A stretch of 51,204 bases of DNA from Candidatus Parcubacteria bacterium (GTDB lineage: Bacteria > Patescibacteriota > Patescibacteriia > CAIXNZ01), in NCBI GenBank assembly GCA_026395685.1, contig JAPLYG010000021.1, positions 1 to 51,204 on the forward strand, read 5' to 3'. The notes below the pieces were generated by a model that searched no databases, was not told the origin of the DNA, and worked only from the letters and a program-made list of their open reading frames with translations. A program made the translations under genes and the position numbers. Positions 1 to 8,725 of this stretch are shown in pieces (the first letter of the stretch is position 1; every line of letters starts with the position of its first letter).

Positions 1-258
1 AAAATACTTTATTGGGGCCCATATCCTACCGGCGGATATATTGCCAAGTCTTTTGATCAGAAATATTGGGTAACGGGTTTTGACCGCAGAGAAACAAAAG
101 ATTACATTTTTGAGCTGTGGTATTATGATTATAATAATTACACTTCCAATACTATTAGGCTGGTTTTGAAAGATAAAGACGGCAAATTTATCAAGGCAGG
201 GGAGGAACCTATGCAAATTTTGATTTTTAATGAAGGACGGTTGCAATCTTTAAAATAA
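1..258 (+). CDS. 3' end of a truncated CDS, unknown product
   Basis: Open frame from base 1 (KILYWGPYPTGGYIAKSFDQKYWVTGFDRRETKDYIFELWYYDYNNY...) to TAA at 256-258, followed by a terminator hairpin. Confidence 0.7.
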   Translation, partial: KILYWGPYPTGGYIAKSFDQKYWVTGFDRRETKDYIFELWYYDYNNYTSNTIRLVLKDKDGKFIKAGEEPMQILIFNEGRLQSLK

Positions 259-262
259 CAAA

Positions 263-300
263 AAGACTCCTCAGCGTTATGAGAAGTCTTAGTTTTTTTT
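263..300 (+). terminator. intrinsic terminator
   Basis: AAGACT-c-CTCA gcgtta TGAG-a-AGTCTT followed by agtttttttt. Confidence 0.8.
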
Positions 301-597
301 GGAAAAATAACTAATGTTTGCACTAGTACAATCTGCAACCTGGCTATTTTTTTCTTCACAATTATGGCAAATTCGATTAAAAATGCCTAAGGATTCGAAG
401 TTACGTTCACAGCGTAAGCAGATTCTCGATGTTGTAGGAGTAGTTTTCCTTTTAATTCCGGCTGCTGAAAGCGGCGGCTGTCTTGGTTTGTTTCTTTTGA
501 CTGTAAGCCCTTCTGTGCAAAGAAGGCAGGTATTACTTTCTGTTTTGGACCAGAATTTTCTAGCGCACTGATCGCAGTATTTCAATACCGGTTTCAT
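289..597 (-). CDS. small zinc-ribbon protein with four CxxC pairs
   Basis: CDQCARKF, CLLC, CLRCERNF, CHNC. Start moved to the internal ATG at 597 (AAAGG upstream); the track start at 639 has no SD. Confidence 0.6.
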   Translation of the reverse strand: MKPVLKYCDQCARKFWSKTESNTCLLCTEGLTVKRNKPRQPPLSAAGIKRKTTPTTSRICLRCERNFESLGIFNRICHNCEEKNSQVADCTSANISYFSKKN

Positions 598-680
598 TGC
601 CTTTGGATGCTGCGGAGCAAAAATGAAATGTGCTCCCAAAAAGAAAGTAGCTAAAAAGAAGAAGAAATAGGGGATAAAGA

Positions 681-710
681 ATCGGCTCGTGATGGGTCGA
701 TTTTTTTATT
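681..710 (+). terminator. hairpin followed by T-run upstream of lexA
   Basis: AATCGGCTC gtgat GGGTCGATT (with G-T pairs) then ttttt. Confidence 0.6.
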
Positions 711-769
711 GTTTATCCTTTGTGATAAATGAATAAAACGAGTTTTATTGCCCTGTGGATAAGTAACTC

Positions 770-824
770 TTGACACTCGGTTTTTGTTCGGTTATTATTA
801 GAATGTAATTCGGCTTTTGTTCGG
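770..824 (+). promoter_or_regulatory. lexA promoter with two operator-like repeats
   Basis: TTGACA (770-775), 17 bp spacer, TATTAT (793-798). Repeats CTCGGTTTTTGTTCGG (776-791) and TTCGGCTTTTGTTCGG (809-824). Confidence 0.75.
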
Positions 825-847
825 CTTAATAATTAATTTGAAAAAAT

Positions 848-1453
848 ATGAGTTTAACCAAAAGACAAAAAGAAATTCTAGATTACATTAATGATTTTAT
901 TGAAGAATATGGCTATGCTCCCAGTTATCGGGAAATTGGTCAGAATTTCGGCTTATCTTCAACAGCCACTGTTTGTGAGCATATCCAGACTCTTGAAGCA
1001 AAAGGGTACTTGAAAACTGATCATAATGAAGCTCGTTCTATTGAAATCATAGAGAATGAAAAAGCATCGGCTGTATTTTTAGCCTTAGCTGGTTTAATCA
1101 CGGCTGGTGAGCCGATTGAGGCAGTTGAACAACCTGAAAAAATAGCAGTGCCCACTGATTTAATTAAAGATGAGTCTCAGACTTTTGTTTTAAAAGTTAA
1201 GGGTCAGTCAATGATAGATGAAGGAATATATGATGGTGATTATGTAGTGGTAGAAAAAAATTCACATCCTGAAAACGGGCAGGTAGTAGTTGCTTTATTA
1301 GATAATACTTTTGCAACATTGAAAAAGTTTTATAAAGAATCAAACCGTATTCGTTTGCAACCTGCGAATTCAACGATGAAGCCTATTTTTGCCAAAAATG
1401 TTATAGTACAAGGAATTGTTAAAGCGGTAATCAGGAAATATAGTTATGCTTAA
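848..1453 (+). CDS. lexA: LexA repressor
   Basis: N-terminal wHTH (SLTKRQKEILDYI..), AG cleavage site in LITAGEPIEA, catalytic GQSMID and TLKKF. Confidence 0.96.
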   Translation: MSLTKRQKEILDYINDFIEEYGYAPSYREIGQNFGLSSTATVCEHIQTLEAKGYLKTDHNEARSIEIIENEKASAVFLALAGLITAGEPIEAVEQPEKIAVPTDLIKDESQTFVLKVKGQSMIDEGIYDGDYVVVEKNSHPENGQVVVALLDNTFATLKKFYKESNRIRLQPANSTMKPIFAKNVIVQGIVKAVIRKYSYA

Positions 1454-1485
1454 AATTAATTAATTTAAATATCCTTTGGAATATT

Positions 1486-1612
1486 GCGGGTGAGTTTCGT
1501 TTTCCCCCTCCCAAAACAAAAACTCACCCCGTTTCCGAGGTAAGTCTTGCACTTAGAGAATTTATAGTCAGCTGGTTGACGCCAGTGACTAGACTTATTT
1601 CGCAATAAGCAT
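1486..1612 (+). ncRNA. candidate structured RNA (lexA 3' UTR or independent ncRNA)
   Basis: GGGTGAGTTT/AAACTCACCC 10-bp stem, bulged TAGTCAgCTGG/CCAGTGACTA hairpin, TAAGTCT/AGACTTA enclosing stem, CTTATT-tcgc-AATAAG hairpin. Confidence 0.5.
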
Positions 1613-1832
1613 CTCTTTTATTTAGTATATCTTGAATTTTAATAATATACAACAGGTCGTTATCTATCATTTTTTAACTATTAACATAATATTATATGTC
1701 TCGAAAACAAAAAGCGATTTATCGTCAATTAATCTGTAAGTTTCTTAGTTTTATTATATTTATATAAACAATTAAATAAATATAATTTTGCCCTATTTAA
1801 AAATAGGGGGTAATAGAATTAATAATAAGAAA

Positions 1833-1899
1833 CAGCTGGGATAAATACTTCGAGCAATTATGGGCGCTTGAGGTTTCCATTAAACACGGATCCCAGCTG
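1833..1899 (+). promoter_or_regulatory. structured leader upstream of the 1914 ORF
   Basis: Perfect 10-bp stem CAGCTGGGAT/ATCCCAGCTG enclosing CTTCGAGC/GCTTGAGG, ending 14 nt before the ATG. Confidence 0.5.
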
Positions 1900-1913
1900 A
1901 TTTCAATTTTACT

Positions 1914-2648
1914 ATGATTATCAAATATGCTGATAACTTTGAATCAATATTTTACGCTATAATATGCCATAATATTACCGGCTATTTTTTAGTGCCTAAA
2001 AGTCAGCCGCAAAGTTTATTTGAAGAAGAAGACTATATTGATGCTGATAAGATTAATAAGCAGCAAATATTAAATGAGCATAATCAAAAATTCGGGCTAA
2101 TAAAGTGGTTAAATATAAATGATAAAACTACATCTGATTTTAAGGCTGATATTATGTTAGCACTTCGTTTTTGGCATGCCTATAAATATAAAGTTATTAC
2201 TGAATGCATTAAATACGCTATTAAATATGGATTAACATATTTGCCGGAATTCAATGAATATAAGATTTTTAAAAATATTACGAAGCAGGTATTTGGTGAA
2301 ATCAATTTGGCAGCGAGCCATCTGGAGTTAGTGCCTGTCCAAAAAAATAAAGATTTATTTTTAATAGGAGATTATAACGAAGAAAGCCAAATCGGAGATT
2401 TGGTTCTTAAAAAAATAAAAGAAAAATATTTTGGCTATAACTTCTTATTGAGAACTCCGAGAGGAACATACTTGCTATATAAAGATAAAATTATATCCTG
2501 GGATAGCAAGCCCCTTGAGGCAATAATTCCTTTGGCTAAAATATTAGAAAGTATATATGACAAACCTTTAACTGAATTTATTGATGCAAATGAGAGAAAA
2601 ACTGTTAGCTTCTCTTTTTTATCAGGGCAAGGCTTAGCCTTTAATTAA
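1914..2648 (+). CDS. hypothetical protein, 244 aa
   Basis: Long ORF in a non-overlapping gap; no motif recognised. Confidence 0.7.
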   Translation: MIIKYADNFESIFYAIICHNITGYFLVPKSQPQSLFEEEDYIDADKINKQQILNEHNQKFGLIKWLNINDKTTSDFKADIMLALRFWHAYKYKVITECIKYAIKYGLTYLPEFNEYKIFKNITKQVFGEINLAASHLELVPVQKNKDLFLIGDYNEESQIGDLVLKKIKEKYFGYNFLLRTPRGTYLLYKDKIISWDSKPLEAIIPLAKILESIYDKPLTEFIDANERKTVSFSFLSGQGLAFN

Positions 2649-2663
2649 AATTTAAACTTAAAT

Positions 2664-3416
2664 TTATTGAACAATTACTTTAGTCCCAATCTGAGTAAAA
2701 TTATATAGCCTTTCCATATCTTCATAGCGGACATTTACGCAACCGCCTGAAACAGTATCAATACCAAATTTATTATGCCAATATGCGCCATGAATATAAT
2801 AACGCAACCCGTTTTTAGTGGCAAAATGCATATTCCACTTGGTATTGGAATAGATATTATAATTTTTAACGGGATATTTGGCAATAATGGAAAATTCACC
2901 GATTGGAGTCGGTGTTTTTGCCTTGCCCGTAGAAACAGGCACATTATCTAATAAAATATCGCCAAAATAATATGCTAAACGTAAATCTTTAATATTGACT
3001 ACAATTTTCTTTTTAAATTTAGTAGGTTTTGGGTCAATTGGTGAATAATCATTATAAACTTCTGTGCTATCTGAGTAACCGTCGTTATCACTATCTTTAA
3101 CCGTTATGTTTGAGCCCAGACGTATTTCCCAAAGATCATTTAGACCATCATTGTCAGAATCAGCATGAACCATCTTTAGTTTCGCATGTCTGGGAGAATA
3201 ATTATTTTTTACTTCTAGCCCATCAGGGAAGGTATCATTATCTGTATCTGGATTATTAGGGGCAGTATGATATATTTCTTTTTCCTGATAATCATTTAAA
3301 CCATCGGAATCAGTATCTATAAATTTTTCAATATTTTGCGCCAACGTAAAAGCACCAATAAAAGCTGTAATGGCTAAAACAATAAAAAATATCAGATATC
3401 TTGATTTTTTGAGCAT
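2664..3416 (-). CDS. L,D-transpeptidase (YkuD) with Ca-binding TSP3/EF-hand-like repeats
   Basis: Signal/TM N-terminus, DTDSDGLND/DTDNDTFPDG/DSDNDGLND/DSDNDGYSD repeats, YkuD core IHGAYWHNKFG...SGGCVNVRYEDM. Confidence 0.88.
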   Translation of the reverse strand: MLKKSRYLIFFIVLAITAFIGAFTLAQNIEKFIDTDSDGLNDYQEKEIYHTAPNNPDTDNDTFPDGLEVKNNYSPRHAKLKMVHADSDNDGLNDLWEIRLGSNITVKDSDNDGYSDSTEVYNDYSPIDPKPTKFKKKIVVNIKDLRLAYYFGDILLDNVPVSTGKAKTPTPIGEFSIIAKYPVKNYNIYSNTKWNMHFATKNGLRYYIHGAYWHNKFGIDTVSGGCVNVRYEDMERLYNFTQIGTKVIVQ

Positions 3417-3469
3417 GTATTTGTTTAATTTAAAAGTTATTTAGCGGGATTTAGAGTCTATATTATGTT

Positions 3470-3608
3470 ATTCACGAACCTTAAAAGGTTGAATAGGCTA
3501 ACGCACACGATTAAGCGCTAAAAGAGAGGGAAACAGCCTTGTCCGCTGTCCGATCTCGTCAAGGTTCTAAATTATCTTTAAGCTCCTCAAACTCAAGGAG
3601 CTTTTTCT
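3470..3608 (+). ncRNA. candidate structured ncRNA with its own terminator
   Basis: Closing stem GAACCTT (3476-3482)/AAGGTTC (3561-3567), internal hairpin GAGAGGgaaaCAGC..GCTGtCCgaTCTC, terminator AGCTCCTcaaactcaAGGAGC-TTTTT; no ORF. Confidence 0.6.
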
Positions 3609-3609
3609 T
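3581..3609 (+). terminator. intrinsic terminator of the 3470 RNA
   Basis: AGCTCCTcaaactcaAGGAGCTTTTTCTTTT. Confidence 0.8.
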
Positions 3610-3648
3610 TTCTTTATTATACCACTAAATTAATGTTATAATATAATC

Positions 3649-4497
3649 ATGAATTTAAATTGGCGACATTTTTTAAGTTTTAGCTTTATATTTGAGATTA
3701 TTTGCGTATTTTTAGGTTTATTCTTTTCGCTTGGCATAGCCTTGCGTTATAGAATTTTAGTACCTGTATCTGAAATAAGCATTCAATCTCAGTATTCAGC
3801 GTTGCAGTTTTTGCTTATTTTTTTAACAGCCACTGTTATTCTTTTATTATTACTCAAGCTTTATAAAAAGCCTTGGCTCGTGAGGCTTTTATTTTATTTG
3901 GCCATTTTTCAGGGATTATGGATCTTTGTTAACGCCTATGTCCCTTGGCCAAATTGCTTAATTATTTTAGGTGTTTTGGCTTTTTATTGGTTATATTATA
4001 AAAATATTTTAATTCATAATGCTATTATAATAATGGCCTTGAGTGCCATTGCCGTGATGTTTGGCGCTAATTTGACTCCCAGTGCCGCTATTATCATCTT
4101 ACTAATACTGGCAGTTTATGATTTTTGGGCAGTATATAAGACTAAGCATATGGTACAGATGTTTACCGGGATGGCTGAACAAAAAGTATATTTTACGATA
4201 ATAATTCCGCAGAATATTCGCGGTTTATTTAAAAAAATTAGTATAGTCAGTCCCAGTGTGGAATTTATGTTCTTAGGGACAGGGGATATTGCTTTACCGG
4301 CGATTTTTGTAGTTTCTTGCCTACAAATCAGTCTATTAACCGCCTACATAACAGCTTTAGGTACAATTGCCGGCTTTATTTTCCTGTTTATTTTATTTGT
4401 TTCCCAGAAAGAAAAGCAGCCTATGCCTGGCTTACCGCCCATTGTATTAGGGACATTATTGGGTTTTTTAATATCTCAAATTATAATTAGGCTATAA
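3649..4497 (+). CDS. presenilin/signal-peptide-peptidase-like intramembrane aspartyl protease
   Basis: Multi-TM; AVYDFWAVYKTKHM (YD motif), FLGTGDIALP (GxGD), QPMPGLPPIVLG (PAL-equivalent loop). Confidence 0.8.
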   Translation: MNLNWRHFLSFSFIFEIICVFLGLFFSLGIALRYRILVPVSEISIQSQYSALQFLLIFLTATVILLLLLKLYKKPWLVRLLFYLAIFQGLWIFVNAYVPWPNCLIILGVLAFYWLYYKNILIHNAIIIMALSAIAVMFGANLTPSAAIIILLILAVYDFWAVYKTKHMVQMFTGMAEQKVYFTIIIPQNIRGLFKKISIVSPSVEFMFLGTGDIALPAIFVVSCLQISLLTAYITALGTIAGFIFLFILFVSQKEKQPMPGLPPIVLGTLLGFLISQIIIRL

Positions 4498-4684
4498 CTA
4501 ATTAAATATAGATAACCTTATTTAAATTGTGGCTAATATTAGCATAAAAATATTTAAAAAGTAAATACTGCCTCAAGGTGTTGTGAAAGGCTAGATATTA
4601 AGTTATAATTTAGATATAAACCCTGCTTGAATACTATTAACTGAGGGAATTTTTGGCATCAGTATTATTTTGATTGTTACCTAT

Positions 4685-7600
4685 ATGAAATTTGTTCCGC
4701 TCCACGTCCATAGCCATTACAGCCTGCTTGACGGCTTAGCCAAAATTGATGACTTGGTTGCTAAGGCCAAGGCCGATGGCATAGAGGCAATGGCTTTGAC
4801 TGACCATGGTTCCATGTATGGTATTATTGAGTTTTGCCAAAAAGCCAAAAAAGCAGGGGTCAAACCCATTATCGGTGTTGAGGCTTATGTTGCCCCCTAT
4901 GGCCGAAAAAATAAAAGGACAAAAATTGATGAAGATCGTTATCATTTAATTTTACTGGCCAAAAATAATATAGGTTATCAGAATTTATTAAAGCTTGTTA
5001 CATCCGCTTATCTGGATGGATTCTATTACAAACCCAGGATTGATTTGGAAATATTAGAAAAATATAAGGAAGGCATAATCGGCTTGTCGGCTTGTATTGA
5101 AGGTGAAATTCCCAATGCCATTTTGACCTATAAGGATTTGGAAAAGGCAGAGGCTGTTTTGCAGAAATATTTGAATATTTTCGGCAGAGAAAATTTTTTT
5201 CTGGAATTACAGTCACACCCGAATATGCCGGTTCAAAAGCAGGTTAATGAAAAACTTTTGGAATTGGCCCGCAAAAACAATGTTGACGTAGTAGCAACAA
5301 ATGATACTCATTATTTAAATACTGAAGATGATAAAGCTCATGATATTTTGATTTGTATTCAGACAAATCGCAAGGTGACAGAAGAAAATAGAATGACAAT
5401 GATGGGGGAAGATTTTTCCCTAAAAACAACGGAACACATGTATCGGGAATTTAAGTTTTGCCCTGAAGCAGTGAGCAATACCCAAAAAGTTGCTGATTTA
5501 TGCAATGTGGAAATTCCTTTCGGTAAAAATATTCTGCCTGTTTTTGAAGTACCCGCTGGGTATACTGATATAGACTATTTGAGAAAATTATGTATGGAGG
5601 GGCTTGTTTATCGTTATGGCGGGCAATTGGATAAAGATAATAATTGGAGCATAGAGGAAGATAAGATTTTAAGTAAAAATTTAAATCAGGAATTTAGGAA
5701 GAAAGATGTTCAGGACAGGCTTGATTATGAATTATCCATAATTGCCAAAACTGGATTTTCTTCCTATTTTTTAATTGTGGCTGATTTTATTATTTGGGCG
5801 AAGAATAATGGTATTGTAGTCGGTCCTGGCAGAGGTTCGGCAGCCGGCAGTTTAGTTTCATATTTGACCAGAATTACCAATTTGGATCCTTTGGCATATG
5901 ATTTGTTGTTTGAACGCTTTTTAAATCCTGACCGTATATCCATGCCTGATATTGATACTGATTTTGCCGATGTCCGACGTGATGAGGTAATCAGATATGT
6001 AGAAGATAAATACGGCAAAGATCATGTAGCCCAAATTGTGACTTTTGGAACAATGGCGGCGCGTGCTGCTATTCGTGATGTGGGCAGGGCATTGGGCTTG
6101 GCTTACAGTTATTGCGATAAAGTGGCTAAAATGATTCCTCTGGCCATGGATTTAAATACTGCTTTGGGGAAAGTGCCTGATTTAAAAGCGGAATATAAAA
6201 ATAATAAAGATTGCAAGGATTTACTAGATAATGCCAGAAAATTAGAAGGTTGCTGCCGTCATGCTTCAACTCATGCCTGTGGAATTGTGATTACACCCAA
6301 GCCTTTGACTGAATATTTACCGTTACAATATGCTTCCAGCGATGATATATCTATTGTTTCTCAATATTCTTTGCATCCGATTGAAGATTTGGGCCTGTTA
6401 AAAATGGACTTTTTAGGTTTGCGTAATTTAACTATCGTTGAAAATGCTTTAGAGACAATTGAAAAAGTTCATGCCATAAAAATAAATATTGAAAATATTC
6501 CTCTGGATGATAAAAAATCTTTTGCGCTGCTGCAAAAAGGGGAGACTACCGGTGTCTTTCAACTGGAATCATCAGGCATGAAAAGATATCTTAAACAATT
6601 AAAACCCTCGAGCATTGAAGATATTATCGCCATGGTAGCTTTGTATCGTCCCGGACCTTTGAATTCAGGTATGGTTGATGAATTTATTGCTCGCAAGCAC
6701 GGAGTTAAAAAGAGTACCTATGATCATCCTCTGATGGAAAAGTCTTTGAATAAGACTTATGGTGTTATTGTTTATCAGGAGCAGGTAATGCAATTATCAA
6801 AAGATATGGCCGGCTTTACCGGCGGTCAGGCCGATACTTTGCGTAAAGCCATGGGTAAAAAAATTGCTGATTTGATGGAAAAAATGAAAAAGGATTTTAT
6901 TGAGGGCTGCCTGAGAAATAATATTCCCAAAGATATTGCCCAAAAAACTTTTAGCAGCATGGAAAAGTTTGCAGAATATGGTTTCAATAAGTCACATGCG
7001 GCCTGTTATGCCTGGATAGCTTATGAAACTGCATATTTAAAAGCTAATTATCCGGTTGAATTTATGGCATCCTTATTAACGTCTGATTTGGATGACATTG
7101 AAAGAATAGCATTGGAAGTCGGCGAATGCCGCAATATGGGTATTGAAGTTTTACCGCCAGATATTAATGAAAGTTTTACCCGTTTCACAGTGGTGGCTGA
7201 AAGTCTGAAAGAAAAAAGGCCAAGAATTAGATTTGGCTTATCGGCAGTAAAAAATGTCGGTATGAATTTAACCAAGGCAATAATCAGAGAAAGAAAGGAA
7301 AAAGGCTCTTTCCAGTCCCTGGTTGATTTTTTAAGCAGAATTAATGACAAGGATTTGAATAAAAAATCACTTGAGAGCTTAATTAAATGCGGTGCGTTGG
7401 ATCAGTTTGGCGATCGTTATGAAATGCTTATGAATATGGACAAATTGTTAAATTTTATCAGGGCAGTAAATGAAGAAGCACAAACAAGCCAAAATAGCCT
7501 TTTTGCCACGGCTGATAATAAAATAAACCATTCATTACAATTAGAGAAATTCTCGCAAACTCCCAAAAAGGAAAAATTAGCCTGGGAAAAGGAATTGTTA

Positions 7601-8239
7601 GGCCTGTATATTTCCGAACATCCTTTTTCTGATTTTCAAAATGAGCTGGACGGCTATATTTTATCATCCGTAAATGTAAAAAAGGGCTTAGGTGCGGGTT
7701 TGGGTAATATTCGTATCGGCGGGGTCATTAATAGTATAAAAAAAATTATTACTCAAAAGGGGGAAGCAATGCTTTTTGTTAAAATTGAAGATACTTATGA
7801 CAGCATTGAGGCTATTGTTTTTCCTAGTGTTTATAGCGCGACTAAAGATGACTGGGTGGAAGACAATATAGTTATAATTAGCGGCACATTATCCAATAAA
7901 GACGGAGACTATAAGATAATTTGCAATGAAGTAAAAACACTGACGGCTGGGATTATTAATGATTTGAAAAATCGTTTGAAAAAGATAAATCTGAAAGTGA
8001 CAAAGGAAGCTAAAGATTTATATATCTTTTTCAAAAAAGTGATTACCGCCGACAGTATCGTTAAATTAAATAAGATTTTAAATTCGAATAACGGCAAAAA
8101 CAAGGTATTTTTGGCTGTACCAATTGATGATCAGCGTTTTCGTAAGATTGAAACTAATTTCTATGCTGATTTTGATAATGCGGAGTTGCAAAAGGAATTG
8201 AGCAGTTTAATTGAAGTGCGCTTTGTTAAATTAATGTAA
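4685..8239 (+). CDS. dnaE: DNA polymerase III subunit alpha
   Basis: PHP motif FVPLHVHSHYSLLDG, VGPGRGSAAGSLV, MPDIDTDFAD, OB domain; ATG at 4685 preferred over TTG at 4670. Confidence 0.97.
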   Translation: MKFVPLHVHSHYSLLDGLAKIDDLVAKAKADGIEAMALTDHGSMYGIIEFCQKAKKAGVKPIIGVEAYVAPYGRKNKRTKIDEDRYHLILLAKNNIGYQNLLKLVTSAYLDGFYYKPRIDLEILEKYKEGIIGLSACIEGEIPNAILTYKDLEKAEAVLQKYLNIFGRENFFLELQSHPNMPVQKQVNEKLLELARKNNVDVVATNDTHYLNTEDDKAHDILICIQTNRKVTEENRMTMMGEDFSLKTTEHMYREFKFCPEAVSNTQKVADLCNVEIPFGKNILPVFEVPAGYTDIDYLRKLCMEGLVYRYGGQLDKDNNWSIEEDKILSKNLNQEFRKKDVQDRLDYELSIIAKTGFSSYFLIVADFIIWAKNNGIVVGPGRGSAAGSLVSYLTRITNLDPLAYDLLFERFLNPDRISMPDIDTDFADVRRDEVIRYVEDKYGKDHVAQIVTFGTMAARAAIRDVGRALGLAYSYCDKVAKMIPLAMDLNTALGKVPDLKAEYKNNKDCKDLLDNARKLEGCCRHASTHACGIVITPKPLTEYLPLQYASSDDISIVSQYSLHPIEDLGLLKMDFLGLRNLTIVENALETIEKVHAIKINIENIPLDDKKSFALLQKGETTGVFQLESSGMKRYLKQLKPSSIEDIIAMVALYRPGPLNSGMVDEFIARKHGVKKSTYDHPLMEKSLNKTYGVIVYQEQVMQLSKDMAGFTGGQADTLRKAMGKKIADLMEKMKKDFIEGCLRNNIPKDIAQKTFSSMEKFAEYGFNKSHAACYAWIAYETAYLKANYPVEFMASLLTSDLDDIERIALEVGECRNMGIEVLPPDINESFTRFTVVAESLKEKRPRIRFGLSAVKNVGMNLTKAIIRERKEKGSFQSLVDFLSRINDKDLNKKSLESLIKCGALDQFGDRYEMLMNMDKLLNFIRAVNEEAQTSQNSLFATADNKINHSLQLEKFSQTPKKEKLAWEKELLGLYISEHPFSDFQNELDGYILSSVNVKKGLGAGLGNIRIGGVINSIKKIITQKGEAMLFVKIEDTYDSIEAIVFPSVYSATKDDWVEDNIVIISGTLSNKDGDYKIICNEVKTLTAGIINDLKNRLKKINLKVTKEAKDLYIFFKKVITADSIVKLNKILNSNNGKNKVFLAVPIDDQRFRKIETNFYADFDNAELQKELSSLIEVRFVKLM

Positions 8240-8345
8240 TAATTTGGTGTTTTAAGGGAAAAAATGGTATAATATTTACAGGTGAGAACTGATTGCTAAA
8301 AGTTGAAAATGGTAAAATATATTGAAATTTAATACCATAATATTT

Positions 8346-8711
8346 ATGATCTCCGCTGGATTAAAAAAGATAATTGAAGGAAATGCGCTTGGGTTTGCCA
8401 CGATTGGGAAGAACAAACCCCACAATATTGCTGTGGCATGTGTAAGGGTGGAAGGTAATTTTGTAGTAATATCTAATTCTCATATCAAAGATTCAATTAA
8501 AAATATAAGATTTAATAAAAATGTTTCCCTTGTAGTATGGAATAAGGATTATGAGAAAGCCTGTATTGGTTTTGAATTAGTTGGAACCGCTAGAAACTAT
8601 ATTGAAGGTAAGTGGTTTGATTATGTTTGCGACTTGCCTGATAATAAAGGATACAAAATTAAGAGTGCGATTGTTGTAAAAATTGATAAAATTAAAAAAT
8701 TATTATCATAA
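8346..8711 (+). CDS. pyridoxamine 5'-phosphate oxidase-like FMN-binding split-barrel protein
   Basis: Short split-barrel pattern (ALGFATIGKNKPHNIAVACVRVEGNFVVISNSHIKDSIKNIRFNKNVSLVVW); start moved to ATG at 8346. Confidence 0.6.
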   Translation: MISAGLKKIIEGNALGFATIGKNKPHNIAVACVRVEGNFVVISNSHIKDSIKNIRFNKNVSLVVWNKDYEKACIGFELVGTARNYIEGKWFDYVCDLPDNKGYKIKSAIVVKIDKIKKLLS

Positions 8712-8725
8712 ATTAAATTAAAAAT

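Noticed and set aside
624-671. 15-aa lysine-rich ORF MKCAPKKKVAKKKKK with GGAG upstream and a terminator downstream
   Set aside because: Too short to support as a gene; overlaps the track start of the opposite zinc-ribbon ORF. Could be revisited with ribosome profiling
1696-1767. Short ORF MSRKQKAIYRQLICKFLSFIIFI
   Set aside because: 23 aa in AT-rich DNA, no SD, easily arises by chance
3520-3545. GAGAGGGAAACAGCC motif resembling a segment of 23S rRNA
   Set aside because: Only a short GGGAAACAGCC match; flanking sequence does not continue as 23S rRNA
4736-8103. Minus-strand ORFs inside dnaE
   Set aside because: Shadow ORFs opposite a fully convincing long CDS
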